A stretch of 36,723 bases of DNA from an uncultured Alphaproteobacteria bacterium (GTDB taxonomy: Bacteria > Pseudomonadota > Alphaproteobacteria > Bin95), in NCBI GenBank assembly GCA_937891825.1, contig CALAHN010000072.1, positions 1 to 36,723 of the forward strand, written 5' to 3'. Numbering within the stretch: position 1 is the first letter of the stretch; every line of letters begins with the position of its first letter. Both the position numbers and the translations under genes were made by a program. Below the pieces are notes generated by a model. The model was given only the letters and a program-made list of their open reading frames with translations, made no database searches and was not told where the DNA came from. Shown here piece after piece: positions 25,053 to 32,668 of the stretch.

Positions 25053-25907
25053 ATGCGGTTAACTGGCCGTTATCCCCGCATTCTCGGCGCGCTGGCGCTC
25101 TTCACGCTTGGCGCCTGTACGTCGCCTGTGCCGATCAACGGCAAGTATGCCGAGCCGCTTGGCACGGCGCCGGTGATCGATAACCCGACGCCCTATACCC
25201 AGGCCCTGTTCTGCCTGGGGCATGCGATCGCGCGCCAGCCTTCGCCCTATATGCTGGCGGTCGGCAAGGTCGAGGACTACACCGGCAAGGACGACCTGGA
25301 GACCGGCAAGCGCCTGACCCAGGGCGCGGCGCTGATGGTCATGTCCGCCCTCGGCAAGGCCGCCGTGCCGCTGGTCGAACGCTTCGACACCTCCGTCACC
25401 GAGATGGAGCTGAAATACGCCAACAACAAGCTGATCGGCGACGGCCAGGGTCCTTACCGGAAGATCCTGTCGGGCTCGCTGCCCGGCTCCACCCAGCACA
25501 TCATCGGCGGCATCACGGAGATCAACTACAATATCCGCTCGAACTCCGTCGACGGTCTCTGGGACGTGGTCAGCGGGTCGGCGCAGCTTTATGTGCTGAA
25601 CGTCGGCCTGGACCTTCGCCTGGTCGAGACCCAGTCGCTCCGGGTGCGCCGGGTGGTCTCCTACCAGAAGCAGGTGCTGGGCCGGGAAGTGCGCGCGGGC
25701 CTGTTCGAGTTCTTCGGCTCCAAGCTCCTGGACATCGGCTTCGGCGAACGCTCGCTCGAGCCGATCCAGCTGGCGGTCCGGTCGGTGATCGAGCGCGGCG
25801 TCTTCGAGATGGTGCGCGAGCTCTACAACATTCCCGCCGAACAGTGCGGCGCCTACCTGACGCACGGCGACAAGGTGTTCAATGGTCCGACGAAGGCCAG
25901 TTTGTAG
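25053..25907 (+). CDS. CsgG/HfaB-family outer-membrane lipoprotein
   Basis: This 284-residue protein has a lipoprotein signal ending in LGAC, with Cys22 as lipidation site, and the CsgG/HfaB core. The core contains YMLAVGKVEDYTGK (about 68-81), TQGAALMVMSALGKA, an IIGGITEINYNIRS strand (about 150-163), and a late LLDIGFGERSLEPIQLAVRSVIERGVFEMVREL helix. CsgG makes the curli export pore; HfaB anchors the holdfast of Caulobacter-like bacteria. Neither curli subunit genes nor hfaA/hfaD are present nearby, so the substrate is unknown. It is a single gene with its own terminator. HfaB-like is preferred because the host is alphaproteobacterial. Confidence 0.82.
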   Translation: MRLTGRYPRILGALALFTLGACTSPVPINGKYAEPLGTAPVIDNPTPYTQALFCLGHAIARQPSPYMLAVGKVEDYTGKDDLETGKRLTQGAALMVMSALGKAAVPLVERFDTSVTEMELKYANNKLIGDGQGPYRKILSGSLPGSTQHIIGGITEINYNIRSNSVDGLWDVVSGSAQLYVLNVGLDLRLVETQSLRVRRVVSYQKQVLGREVRAGLFEFFGSKLLDIGFGERSLEPIQLAVRSVIERGVFEMVRELYNIPAEQCGAYLTHGDKVFNGPTKASL

Positions 25908-25960
25908 GACCGTTGGCGACGCCGGCGCGGGGCGCTAGTCCCATAGCCGGCGAACAGCGA

Positions 25961-26003
25961 GGGCTGGACCGTCGGGGCGACGGTCCAGCCCTTTCGCTTT
26001 TTT
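25961..26003 (+). terminator. Rho-independent terminator
   Basis: A perfect 13-bp stem (GGGCTGGACCGTC and GACGGTCCAGCCC, 5-nt loop) at 25961-25991 is followed by TTTCGC and six T residues. It ends the lipoprotein transcript. The minus-strand side lacks a T run, though the hairpin also follows the convergent PanE-like gene. Confidence 0.88.
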
Positions 26004-26009
26004 GTGGAA

Positions 26010-27092
26010 TCAGGGCGCGATGGCGCCCAGCGGAGCAGCGCGCACCCGGTCCAGGCTGGCCGGCGCCAGGCCGCGTTCGACCTGCTTCACCGCCTCGACC
26101 AGGAACGCGTTCGCCGGGGCTTCGAGGCCGACTTCCTTCGCCTTCTCGACGACGAAGCCGTTGATCTGCTCGATCTCTGTCCGGCGGCCCTTCTGGATAT
26201 CCTGGCCCATGGACGGCCGGGAGCCTTCCGCCGTCGTCTTGGTGCTGGCGAGGCGGCTTTCCTCGACTGCAGCCAGGGCCTTCGCGTCGCCATTGGCGGC
26301 CGCGATCCATTCTTCGCTGGAATGCTTGTTGATCTCCTCCAGCGCATAGCCGAGCGCCTGGCCGACAGCGATCGCCTCGCCCGCCAGCTTGATCTGCAGG
26401 CGACGCGTGAGGGGATCGCGGGCGACTTCGTTCGAGGAAAAGCCCGTCGAAGCCGAAACCCCGTTGCCCATGGCGTTGGCGCAGAGCTTCGACCAGCGCT
26501 CGCCCCAGAGATTGGTCGTCGTGCGGGCGCTGTCGATGCGGGACAGCATCTCCATCAGCGCCTGGATGCGCGGGGTTTCGCGGCCATGGGGCTCGCCCAC
26601 GCGGAAGACCGTGTGCTTGTTGCCGCCGAGCGCCACGCCCCGGCGGACGGTCGCCGGGCCGGTCATCTCGACCGCGATCTTGGCGGCGATGCAGCCGACG
26701 ACCCGGCCCCAGCCGACGACGCGCGCGATCGTCTCCTCGTTGATGCAGTTCTGCAGCGACAGCACGAAGCCCGTCGGCGCCAGATAATCCTTGATCATCT
26801 CCGTCGCCCAGGCCGTGTCGTAGGACTTTACCGAAACGATGGCGATATCGATCGGGCGGTCCCGCATCAGGCTTTGCACCTCGGCGATATGCAGCGCCTT
26901 GGCGGGCGTGTTGAAGCATTCCGGATCGGTCAGGCCCGAGAGCGTCAGCCCGTTGGCGTTGATCGCCTCGACATTGGCGGGCCAGCCGTCGATCAAGGTC
27001 ACGTCATGGCCGGCTTTCGAGAGATAGCCCCCGATATAAGCCCCGACCGCGCCAGCGCCGACGACGGCGATCTTCGGATTGTCCAAGTTCAT
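26010..27092 (-). CDS. ketopantoate reductase (PanE/ApbA) family protein
   Basis: This 360-residue protein has the N-terminal Rossmann motif VVGAGAVGAYIGGYLSKAG (about 10-28) and the C-terminal helical domain signature SRPSMGQDIQKGRRTEIEQINGFVV, with a GERWSKLCANAMGN segment carrying the lysine typical of this family. True PanE reduces 2-dehydropantoate with NADPH on the path to pantothenate. The protein is longer than E. coli PanE (about 300 residues), and such longer homologues often act on other 2-oxo acids, so the function is left at family level. AGGGGGA lies 11 nt upstream of ATG 27092. Confidence 0.87.
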   Translation of the reverse strand: MNLDNPKIAVVGAGAVGAYIGGYLSKAGHDVTLIDGWPANVEAINANGLTLSGLTDPECFNTPAKALHIAEVQSLMRDRPIDIAIVSVKSYDTAWATEMIKDYLAPTGFVLSLQNCINEETIARVVGWGRVVGCIAAKIAVEMTGPATVRRGVALGGNKHTVFRVGEPHGRETPRIQALMEMLSRIDSARTTTNLWGERWSKLCANAMGNGVSASTGFSSNEVARDPLTRRLQIKLAGEAIAVGQALGYALEEINKHSSEEWIAAANGDAKALAAVEESRLASTKTTAEGSRPSMGQDIQKGRRTEIEQINGFVVEKAKEVGLEAPANAFLVEAVKQVERGLAPASLDRVRAAPLGAIAP

Positions 27093-27176
27093 GTGCGGGA
27101 TGCTCCCCCTGAAAAGCGTTCTTGCGGCGATAGTGCGCTCGCCCGGCCGCCAGCATGGCCCGTTCGGGCGCGCGCT

Positions 27177-27641
27177 TCAATCCGCCGGATCGGGCGCGCC
27201 GAAGCTCTTCTGCGGGACGCCCCGGAACAGCGAGACGTGGGTATGGATCGAGCGCCAGGGCTGACCTGGCTCATCGCGCACAAAGAGCGACGTCGTCCGG
27301 CCCGGCCGCTCATAGGCGGCGCCCGCTTCATCGAACCCGGTCGACGTCCAGGTGACGAGGCCTGACGCCATCAAGCGGTCGGGCGAGACCAGCACCTTCA
27401 GCGTCTTCGCCGTTTCGTGGCGGAAATCGCGGATCGTGCCCCAGATCGAGCGCCATTGCTTCGCCTCGAGCTGGTCCAGGCCCTCGACAAGGTCCATCCA
27501 GGTGCCGAAGCCGATGGCGGCCGGGTGAAACAGGGCGCGGGCATCCTCGAACCGACGGGCCGCGACCATGGCGCCCCAATCGTCGAACCAGCGCTTGATG
27601 GCGGCGATGTCCTCGGCTGGAGCAGTGGACCAGTCCGGCAT
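27177..27641 (-). CDS. SnoaL/NTF2-like family protein
   Basis: This 154-residue protein has an NTF2-like N-terminal helix (AAIKRWFDDWGAMVAARRFEDARALFHPAAIGFG) and strands such as WRSIWGTIRDFRHETAKTL and GLVTWTSTGFDEAG. It resembles ketosteroid-isomerase-type or DUF4440-type proteins without a recognisable catalytic set. Its ATG lies 3 nt after the HIT-protein stop codon, making it the last gene of the rpmE-ivd-hisE-HIT string. Confidence 0.75.
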   Translation of the reverse strand: MPDWSTAPAEDIAAIKRWFDDWGAMVAARRFEDARALFHPAAIGFGTWMDLVEGLDQLEAKQWRSIWGTIRDFRHETAKTLKVLVSPDRLMASGLVTWTSTGFDEAGAAYERPGRTTSLFVRDEPGQPWRSIHTHVSLFRGVPQKSFGAPDPAD

Positions 27642-27644
27642 CGC

Positions 27645-28028
27645 TCAGCCCTGCCGCTTCAGCATCGGGCCGACCGGGCGGCCGCCCAGAACATGCATAT
27701 GCAGATGCGGCACGTCCTGGTGGCCGTTATCGCCATTGTTGACGATCAGGCGGTAGCCGTCCGCCTCGACGCTGTCGGCGGTCGTCACGGCCGCGACCGC
27801 CTGGACGAACGCCGAGTGTTCGGCCGCCGTGCCGTCGCGGGCGAAGTCGTGCCAGGTGCGATAGGGGCCTTTCGGGATGACCAGCACGTGGGTCGGAGCT
27901 TGCGGCTGGATATCGCGGAACGCCAGGGCGTGCGCGTTCTCGAAGACCGTGTCGTTCGGGATCTCGCCCCGCAAAATTCGGGCGAAAATATTGCCCTTGT
28001 CATAGTCCGCCAAGGTTCGGCTCCCCAT
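27645..28028 (-). CDS. HIT (histidine triad) family nucleotide-binding protein
   Basis: This 127-residue protein is a HINT-type histidine triad protein. It has DNIFARI-type KGNIFARILRGEIP near residue 11 and the H-x-H-x-H motif at His108, His110 and His112 in PHLHMHVLGG. Family members hydrolyse purine nucleoside phosphoramidates or acyl-adenylates. The gene is 19 nt downstream of hisE, a common pairing in alphaproteobacteria. Confidence 0.92.
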   Translation of the reverse strand: MGSRTLADYDKGNIFARILRGEIPNDTVFENAHALAFRDIQPQAPTHVLVIPKGPYRTWHDFARDGTAAEHSAFVQAVAAVTTADSVEADGYRLIVNNGDNGHQDVPHLHMHVLGGRPVGPMLKRQG

Positions 28029-28047
28029 TGTTCGTGCGACGCCGAGC

Positions 28048-28347
28048 CTATCTGGAGCGCTTGGCGAGCTCCGCCCAGACCGCGTCCGGCGTCACGTCGC
28101 GCGCCGCCCACAGCACCAGCAGATGATACAGGAGGTCCGCGCTTTCGGATACGAGGCGGTCCTTCTCGCCGGCGACGCCGTCAATCACGGTTTCGACGGC
28201 TTCCTCGCCGACCTTCTGCGCGATCTTGGCGACGCCCATTTCGAACAGGCGCGCCGTGTAGCTCGCTTTCGGATCGCCGCCCTTGCGGCTGGCGATCACG
28301 GCATAAAGCGCGTCAAGCGCATGCGCGTCTTGGGTTTTTTCCGCCAT
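28048..28347 (-). CDS. hisE: phosphoribosyl-ATP pyrophosphatase
   Basis: This 99-residue protein hydrolyses phosphoribosyl-ATP to phosphoribosyl-AMP, the second step of histidine synthesis. The MazG-like helices carry KVGEEAVETVID (about 44-55) and SESADLLYHLLVLW with the acidic residues that bind magnesium. ATG 28347 is chosen since it gives the usual length and starts 4 nt after the isovaleryl-CoA dehydrogenase stop. A start at 28368 would overlap that gene. hisI is not adjacent. Confidence 0.93.
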   Translation of the reverse strand: MAEKTQDAHALDALYAVIASRKGGDPKASYTARLFEMGVAKIAQKVGEEAVETVIDGVAGEKDRLVSESADLLYHLLVLWAARDVTPDAVWAELAKRSR

Positions 28348-28351
28348 CGGT

Positions 28352-29524
28352 TCAGGCCGTCGCCGCAAAGAGTTCGCGGCCGATCAGCCAGCGCCGGATT
28401 TCGGAGGTGCCGGCGCCGATCTCGTAAAGCTTGGCGTCGCGCAACAGCCGCCCCGTCGGATAGTCGTTGATATAGCCGTTGCCGCCGAGGCACTGGATCG
28501 CCTCGAGCGCCATCCAGGTCGCGCGTTCGGCCGTGTAGAGGATGACGCCAGCCGCATCGATCCGCGTCGTATCGCCCCGATCCGCGGCTTTCGCCACCGC
28601 ATAGGCATAGGCCTTGGAGGCGTTCAGGGTGACGTACATGTCCGCGAGCTTGCCCTGCATCAATTGAAATTCGCCGATCGGCTGGCCGAACTGTTCGCGC
28701 TCGTGCAAGTACGGCACCGCCACGTCCATCGCCGCCTGCATCAGGCCGAGCGGGCCGCCGGCCAGAACCAGCCGCTCGTAGTCGAGACCGCTCATCAGGA
28801 TGCGGACGCCGCCGTTGACCGCGCCGAGCACGTTCTCCTCCGGCACCTCGCAATCCTCGAACACCAGTTCCGAGGTCGAGGAGCCGCGCATGCCGAGCTT
28901 GTCGAGCTTCTGCGCCGCGCGAAAGCCCTTGAAGCTTTTCTCGATGATGAAGGCGGTGATGCCTCTCGGCCCGGCGTCGGCGTCGGTGCGGGCATAGACG
29001 ACGAAGGTATCGGCGTCCGGCCCGTTGGTGCACCACATCTTCGAGCCGTTCAGGATATAGCGGTCGCCGCGCTTTTCCGCTTTCGTGCGGAGGCTGACGA
29101 CATCGGAGCCGGCGCCGGGCTCGCTCATGGAGAGCGCGCCGACATGCTCGCCGGAAATCAGCTTCGGCAGGTAGCGGCGCTTCTGCTCGACGCTGCCGTT
29201 CCGGCGCAATTGATTGACGCAGAGGTTCGAATGGGCGCCGTAGCTCAAGCCGACGGCGCCGGACGCGCGGGAGACTTCCTCGACGGCGATCATGTGCTCG
29301 AGATAGCCCATGCCGGCGCCGCCGAACTCCTCCTCGACCGTGATCCCGAGCAAGCCCATCTGCCCGAGCTTCGGCCAGAGGGCGCGCGGAAACTCGTTCG
29401 ATGCGTCGATGGCCTGGGCGAGCGGCGCGACCTCGGCCGCGGCGAAGCTCGCCACGCTTTCGCGCAGCATCTCCGCCGTCTCGCCAAGATCGAAGTCAAA
29501 GGGCGGCAGGCTGTTCGAAATCAT
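28352..29524 (-). CDS. ivd: isovaleryl-CoA dehydrogenase
   Basis: This 390-residue acyl-CoA dehydrogenase has the isovaleryl-CoA branch pattern. [14 protein letters not shown] is the flavin-site region, [14 protein letters not shown] follows, and Glu250 in [14 protein letters not shown] lies in helix G, the position used by isovaleryl-CoA dehydrogenase instead of the C-terminal Glu of medium-chain enzymes. The C-terminus has ECLGG-like [12 protein letters not shown] and [16 protein letters not shown]. It converts isovaleryl-CoA to 3-methylcrotonyl-CoA in leucine breakdown. AGGAGGG lies 9 nt upstream of ATG 29524. Methylcrotonyl-CoA carboxylase genes are not adjacent. Confidence 0.92.
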   Translation of the reverse strand: MISNSLPPFDFDLGETAEMLRESVASFAAAEVAPLAQAIDASNEFPRALWPKLGQMGLLGITVEEEFGGAGMGYLEHMIAVEEVSRASGAVGLSYGAHSNLCVNQLRRNGSVEQKRRYLPKLISGEHVGALSMSEPGAGSDVVSLRTKAEKRGDRYILNGSKMWCTNGPDADTFVVYARTDADAGPRGITAFIIEKSFKGFRAAQKLDKLGMRGSSTSELVFEDCEVPEENVLGAVNGGVRILMSGLDYERLVLAGGPLGLMQAAMDVAVPYLHEREQFGQPIGEFQLMQGKLADMYVTLNASKAYAYAVAKAADRGDTTRIDAAGVILYTAERATWMALEAIQCLGGNGYINDYPTGRLLRDAKLYEIGAGTSEIRRWLIGRELFAATA

Positions 29525-29557
29525 TCCGCCAACCCTCCTGCTGCTGTCGCGCGGACG

Positions 29558-29785
29558 CTACTTCTTCAGGCCGAAGCTCTCGAAGCGCTTGTTGAAGCGG
29601 CCGATGCGCCCGCCGGTATCGACGATGTGCGCGCTGCCGCCCGTCCACGCCGGATGCACCTTCGGGTCGATGTCCAGGCGCAGGGACGCGCCAGCCTTGC
29701 CGTAGGTCGAGCGGGTCTTGAATTCGGAGCCGTCGGACATGATGACGGTGATCTCGTGGTACTCGGGATGAATATCGGCCTTCAT
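29558..29785 (-). CDS. rpmE: 50S ribosomal protein bL31, zinc-free type
   Basis: This 75-residue protein is bL31. [49 protein letters not shown] and [10 protein letters not shown] are diagnostic. It contains no cysteine, so it is the C-minus form that does not bind zinc, as is usual in alphaproteobacteria. The start is ATG 29785 with GGAG 8 nt upstream; the longer upstream frame is not conserved-looking. It is the first gene of a probable operon continuing into ivd, 33 nt downstream, with no hairpin between. Confidence 0.95.
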   Translation of the reverse strand: MKADIHPEYHEITVIMSDGSEFKTRSTYGKAGASLRLDIDPKVHPAWTGGSAHIVDTGGRIGRFNKRFESFGLKK

Positions 29786-29870
29786 GGGAGAGGCTCCAAA
29801 CAATCTGAATGACGGCGATCGGGCAGGCGCACAGGCTGCTGGACAATGCGTCGCCCGCCGGGAAGGCGGC

Positions 29871-29900
29871 GTTATAGAAGGACTCGGGCCTGTCATGCAA
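29871..29900 (-). promoter_or_regulatory. predicted rpmE promoter
   Basis: On the minus strand TTGCAT (29900-29895) and TATAAC (29876-29871) are separated by 18 nt. They lie about 90 nt upstream of the bL31 start codon. A small CCGCC-TTCCC-GGCGG hairpin follows in the leader. Confidence 0.5.
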
Positions 29901-29960
29901 GCCCGACATGGCGCGGACAGGGCCGCAGCTCCAGCCACGGCGCCGCACGCCCACGCTGAC

Positions 29961-30000
29961 TTGTTGCACAAAAGCCACAGGGTCGAGTTTTGTGCAACAA
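29961..30000. promoter_or_regulatory. perfect 13-bp inverted repeat upstream of porin 1
   Basis: TTGTTGCACAAAA (29961-29973) and TTTTGTGCAACAA (29988-30000) are exact inverted arms separated by 14 nt. The element ends 15 nt before the porin 1 -35 box, in an activator- or repressor-like position. No T run follows, so it is not an obvious terminator. Its TGTTGCA core recurs upstream of porin 2. Confidence 0.6.
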
Positions 30001-30015
30001 CTTCGCCCAGTTCGA

Positions 30016-30044
30016 TTGACCCTGTTCATCGGAAGCGTCTAAAA
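30016..30044 (+). promoter_or_regulatory. predicted porin 1 promoter
   Basis: TTGACC (30016-30021), a 17-nt spacer and CTAAAA (30039-30044). The same GATTGAC and GTCTAAAA boxes at the same spacing occur ahead of porin 2, while the spacer sequences differ. That conservation supports both calls. Confidence 0.65.
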
Positions 30045-30102
30045 ATGCGTGCGCTGGGTCGAGGGGCCTGGTCAAACACCTTTTTGAGAGAGGGTTACAT
30101 CA

Positions 30103-31173
30103 ATGAAGAAGTCGCTTCTTGCGACCACGGCTCTGGCGGCGCTTGGCGCTGTCGCAGTCGCTGGCTCCGCTTCCGCTGCCGAGAAAATTCAAGTTACCGT
30201 CGGCGGCTATATGCAACAGTGGTTCGGCTTTGCCGATTCCAGCAAGAATGTGAACCGCAACAACACGGGCTTCGATCAGAAGACCGACTCCGAAATTCAC
30301 TTCAAGGGCGTGACCACGCTCGATAACGGCATCAAGGTCGGTATCCACGTGGAACTTGAAGGTCAGACCGAGAGCGGCGGCGCCGCCGACCAGATCGACG
30401 AACAGTACCTGTTTGTCGATGGCTCCTTCGGCCGTTTCCTGATGGGCTCGGAGAATTCCGCCTCCTATCTGATGCACTATAGCATTCCCAGCCACGGCGC
30501 GACGCTCGATTCGGGCGACATCACCGACTGGATCGCCGGCGGCGATTTTACCGGCGCCCGCACCAACGGCCGCGGCATCGACAACGACTCCGAGAAGCTG
30601 ACCTATTTCACGCCGCGCTTCTCCGGCTTCCAACTCGGCGTCTCCTACGTTCCGGCGCAGAATCAGGATCTCGACGGTCCGCAGAACACCAATGACGGCG
30701 TGCGTGACGATGGCTTCTCTGTCGCCGCGAACTTCAACCAGTCCTTCGGCGACTTCAAGCTGTTGGCTTCGGCTGGTTATCAGCACTTCGGCGAAGACGA
30801 TGCAGTCGCTGGCAGCGATCTGGAATCCTACCAGTTCGGCCTGCGCCTCGGCTTTGCCGGCTTCACGCTTGCCGGCACCTATGGCGAGGAAGATCGCGCG
30901 AACGCCGCGCAGGTCTTCACCGATACGCAGGAAACCTACGGTCTCGGTTTGTCCTATGCTGCCGGCCCGATGGGCGTCTCATTCGCCTATATCGGTTCGG
31001 ACCGCGATCGGGCGACCGACGCGCATCAGGATGCGTTCGAACTCGGCGCCAAGTACGCGCTCGGGCCGGGCGTCGATCTGAAGGGCTCCGTCTACTACCT
31101 CGAGCGCGAAGCGGCTGGCGTCGACAGGGCGAAGGGCTTCGCTGTCGTCGGCGGCCTGGACCTCAGCTTCTAA
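30103..31173 (+). CDS. alphaproteobacterial porin, copy 1
   Basis: This 356-residue outer-membrane porin has a signal peptide MKKSLLATTALAALGA... cleaved near SASA-AEK (about residue 26). Amphipathic beta strands run throughout (VTVGGYMQQWFGF, KVGIHVELEGQTE, FQLGVSYVP, FGLRLGFAGFTLAGTYG) and the protein ends in aromatic GGLDLSF, the usual C-terminal signature of outer-membrane barrels. It should form a trimeric diffusion pore. GAGAGGG precedes ATG 30103. It has its own promoter and terminator and is very similar to copy 2 downstream. Confidence 0.93.
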   Translation: MKKSLLATTALAALGAVAVAGSASAAEKIQVTVGGYMQQWFGFADSSKNVNRNNTGFDQKTDSEIHFKGVTTLDNGIKVGIHVELEGQTESGGAADQIDEQYLFVDGSFGRFLMGSENSASYLMHYSIPSHGATLDSGDITDWIAGGDFTGARTNGRGIDNDSEKLTYFTPRFSGFQLGVSYVPAQNQDLDGPQNTNDGVRDDGFSVAANFNQSFGDFKLLASAGYQHFGEDDAVAGSDLESYQFGLRLGFAGFTLAGTYGEEDRANAAQVFTDTQETYGLGLSYAAGPMGVSFAYIGSDRDRATDAHQDAFELGAKYALGPGVDLKGSVYYLEREAAGVDRAKGFAVVGGLDLSF

Positions 31174-31200
31174 TCCAGACGCTCACTCGACGATCCCATG

Positions 31201-31238
31201 ACGGGGGCGGCCGTAAGGTCGTCCCCGTTATTCTTTTC
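31201..31238 (+). terminator. porin 1 terminator
   Basis: ACGGGGGCGGCC (31201-31212) pairs with GGTCGTCCCCGT (31217-31228), with two G-U pairs and a GTAA loop, followed by TTATTCTTTT. It separates the two porin genes into independent transcripts. Confidence 0.82.
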
Positions 31239-31264
31239 AGCGTCACAAAATCCGCCGTCCTATC

Positions 31265-31308
31265 GCAATATGTTGCAATATGGCAACAGTCCGCTCGATT
31301 AGTGTTGC
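31265..31308. promoter_or_regulatory. GCAATATG / TGTTGC repeat block upstream of porin 2
   Basis: GCAATATG occurs twice at exactly 10-bp spacing (31265 and 31275). TGTTGC (31271-31276) and GCAACA (31283-31288) form a dyad with a 6-nt centre, and another TGTTGC lies at 31303-31308. The half-site matches the core of the inverted repeat upstream of porin 1, so one regulator may bind both promoters. Confidence 0.5.
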
Positions 31309-31324
31309 TGAATTCCTTGGGCGA

Positions 31325-31353
31325 TTGACGTCGCTTCCCTGTCGGGTCTAAAA
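31325..31353 (+). promoter_or_regulatory. predicted porin 2 promoter
   Basis: TTGACG (31325-31330), a 17-nt spacer and CTAAAA (31348-31353), matching the porin 1 promoter in boxes and spacing. Confidence 0.65.
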
Positions 31354-31406
31354 CCGGCGTGAGGTTAGGGATTACTCCCATTCCCGAACGAGAGAGGGTT
31401 CTTCCA

Positions 31407-32477
31407 ATGAAAAAATCGCTTCTTGCGACCACGGCCCTGGCGATGCTTGGGGCTGTGTCTTTCGCTGGCTCGGCTTCGGCTGGCGCTGAGAAAATCAAGG
31501 TCAGCGTCGGCGGCTATATGCAACAGTGGTTCGGCTTTGCCGATTCCAGCAATGATGTGAACCGCAACAACACGGGCTTCGATCAGAAGACCGATGCGGA
31601 AATTCACTTCAAGGGCGAAACGCTGCTCGATAACGGCATCAAAATCGGCATCCACGTCGAACTTGAAGGTCAGACCGAAAGCGGCGGCGCCGCCGACCAG
31701 ATCGACGAACAGTACATTTTTGTCGATGGCGCCTATGGCCGTTTCCTGATGGGTTCCGAGAATTCCGCCTCCTATCTGATGCACTATGGCATTCCGAGCC
31801 ATGGCGCGACGCTCGACTCGGGCGACATCACCGACTGGATCGCCGGCGGCGATTTTACCGGCGCCCGCACCAACGGCCGCGGCATCGACAACGACTCCGA
31901 GAAGCTGACCTATTTCACGCCGCGCTTCTCCGGCTTCCAGCTCGGCGTTTCCTACGTCCCGGAATTGAATCAGGACGATGACCGTGCGCGCCCGGCGACG
32001 GCGAACACCCGCAATGATAGCGTCGCGATCGCCGCAAACTTCAACCAGTCCTTCGGCGATTTCAAGCTGCTGGCCTCCGCTGGCTACCAGCACTTCGGCG
32101 AACTCGGCGCCAACACGAAAGACCTCGAGTCCTACCAGTTCGGCCTGCGTCTTGGCTTTGCCGGCTTCACCCTTGCCGGCACCTATGGCGAGGAAGATCG
32201 CTCGAACGCCGCGCAGGTCTTCACCGATACGCAGGAAACCATCGGCCTCGGCCTTTCCTACGCAGTCGGCGATATGGGCGTGTCCCTGGCCTATATCGGA
32301 TCGGACCGTGACTCGGCGACCGATGCTCAACAGGATGCGTTCGAACTCGGCGCCAAGTATGCGCTCGGGCCGGGCGTCGATCTGAAGGGCTCCGTCTTCT
32401 ACCTTGAGCGCGAAGCGGCTGGCGTCGACACGGCGAAGGGCTTCGCTGTCGTCGGCGGCCTGGACCTCAGCTTCTAA
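31407..32477 (+). CDS. alphaproteobacterial porin, copy 2
   Basis: This 356-residue paralogue of copy 1 has the same signal peptide type (cleavage near SASA-GAEK), the same strand order and the same GGLDLSF end. Most differences lie in an exposed-loop-like segment around residues 192-201 (ELNQDDDRARPATANTRND against AQNQDLDGPQNTNDGVRDD) and a second one around 226-230. ATG 31407 has GAGAGGG upstream, as in copy 1; the ATG at 31359 lies within the leader and is rejected. Different loops suggest different solute or phage specificity. Confidence 0.93.
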   Translation: MKKSLLATTALAMLGAVSFAGSASAGAEKIKVSVGGYMQQWFGFADSSNDVNRNNTGFDQKTDAEIHFKGETLLDNGIKIGIHVELEGQTESGGAADQIDEQYIFVDGAYGRFLMGSENSASYLMHYGIPSHGATLDSGDITDWIAGGDFTGARTNGRGIDNDSEKLTYFTPRFSGFQLGVSYVPELNQDDDRARPATANTRNDSVAIAANFNQSFGDFKLLASAGYQHFGELGANTKDLESYQFGLRLGFAGFTLAGTYGEEDRSNAAQVFTDTQETIGLGLSYAVGDMGVSLAYIGSDRDSATDAQQDAFELGAKYALGPGVDLKGSVFYLEREAAGVDTAKGFAVVGGLDLSF

Positions 32478-32503
32478 GCTCTGCGATCCGCGAGTTGCGA
32501 CAG

Positions 32504-32539
32504 CGGGGGCGGCCATCGGGCCGCCCCCGTTTGCGTTTT
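32504..32539 (+). terminator. porin 2 terminator
   Basis: A perfect 11-bp stem (CGGGGGCGGCC and GGCCGCCCCCG, loop ATCG) is followed by TTTGCGTTTT. Confidence 0.87.
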
Positions 32540-32668
32540 GGGGCAGAGCGCAAAAGCCGCATTGGGCCGTTTCCGCCAAGCGGATCGCCAGCCCCCATGA
32601 TGAGCGATCACCTGCTCCGCCCTTCGGCAAACCCGCCGAAAGCGATTTGACCCAGACGAGACGCGCCG

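Larger units (their letters stand above)
29786..30102. other. 317-nt divergent region rpmE / porin 1
   Basis: It contains the rpmE promoter (29871-29900), a perfect long inverted repeat (29961-30000) and the porin 1 promoter (30016-30044), annotated separately. No small gene was seen. Confidence 0.6.
30511..32477. repeat. tandem porin duplication with a 122-bp identical tract
   Basis: The two porin genes are direct repeats with an offset of about 1.3 kb. A tract of 122 bp (30511-30632 and 31818-31939) is identical at every base, including third codon positions, while flanking codons differ. Such a pattern points to recent gene conversion or strong purifying selection on this segment. Confidence 0.85.

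Noticed and set aside
29961-30000. Inverted repeat upstream of porin 1 as rpmE or porin terminator
   Set aside because: It lies between divergent start codons and has no gene ending toward it, so a regulatory role is more likely.
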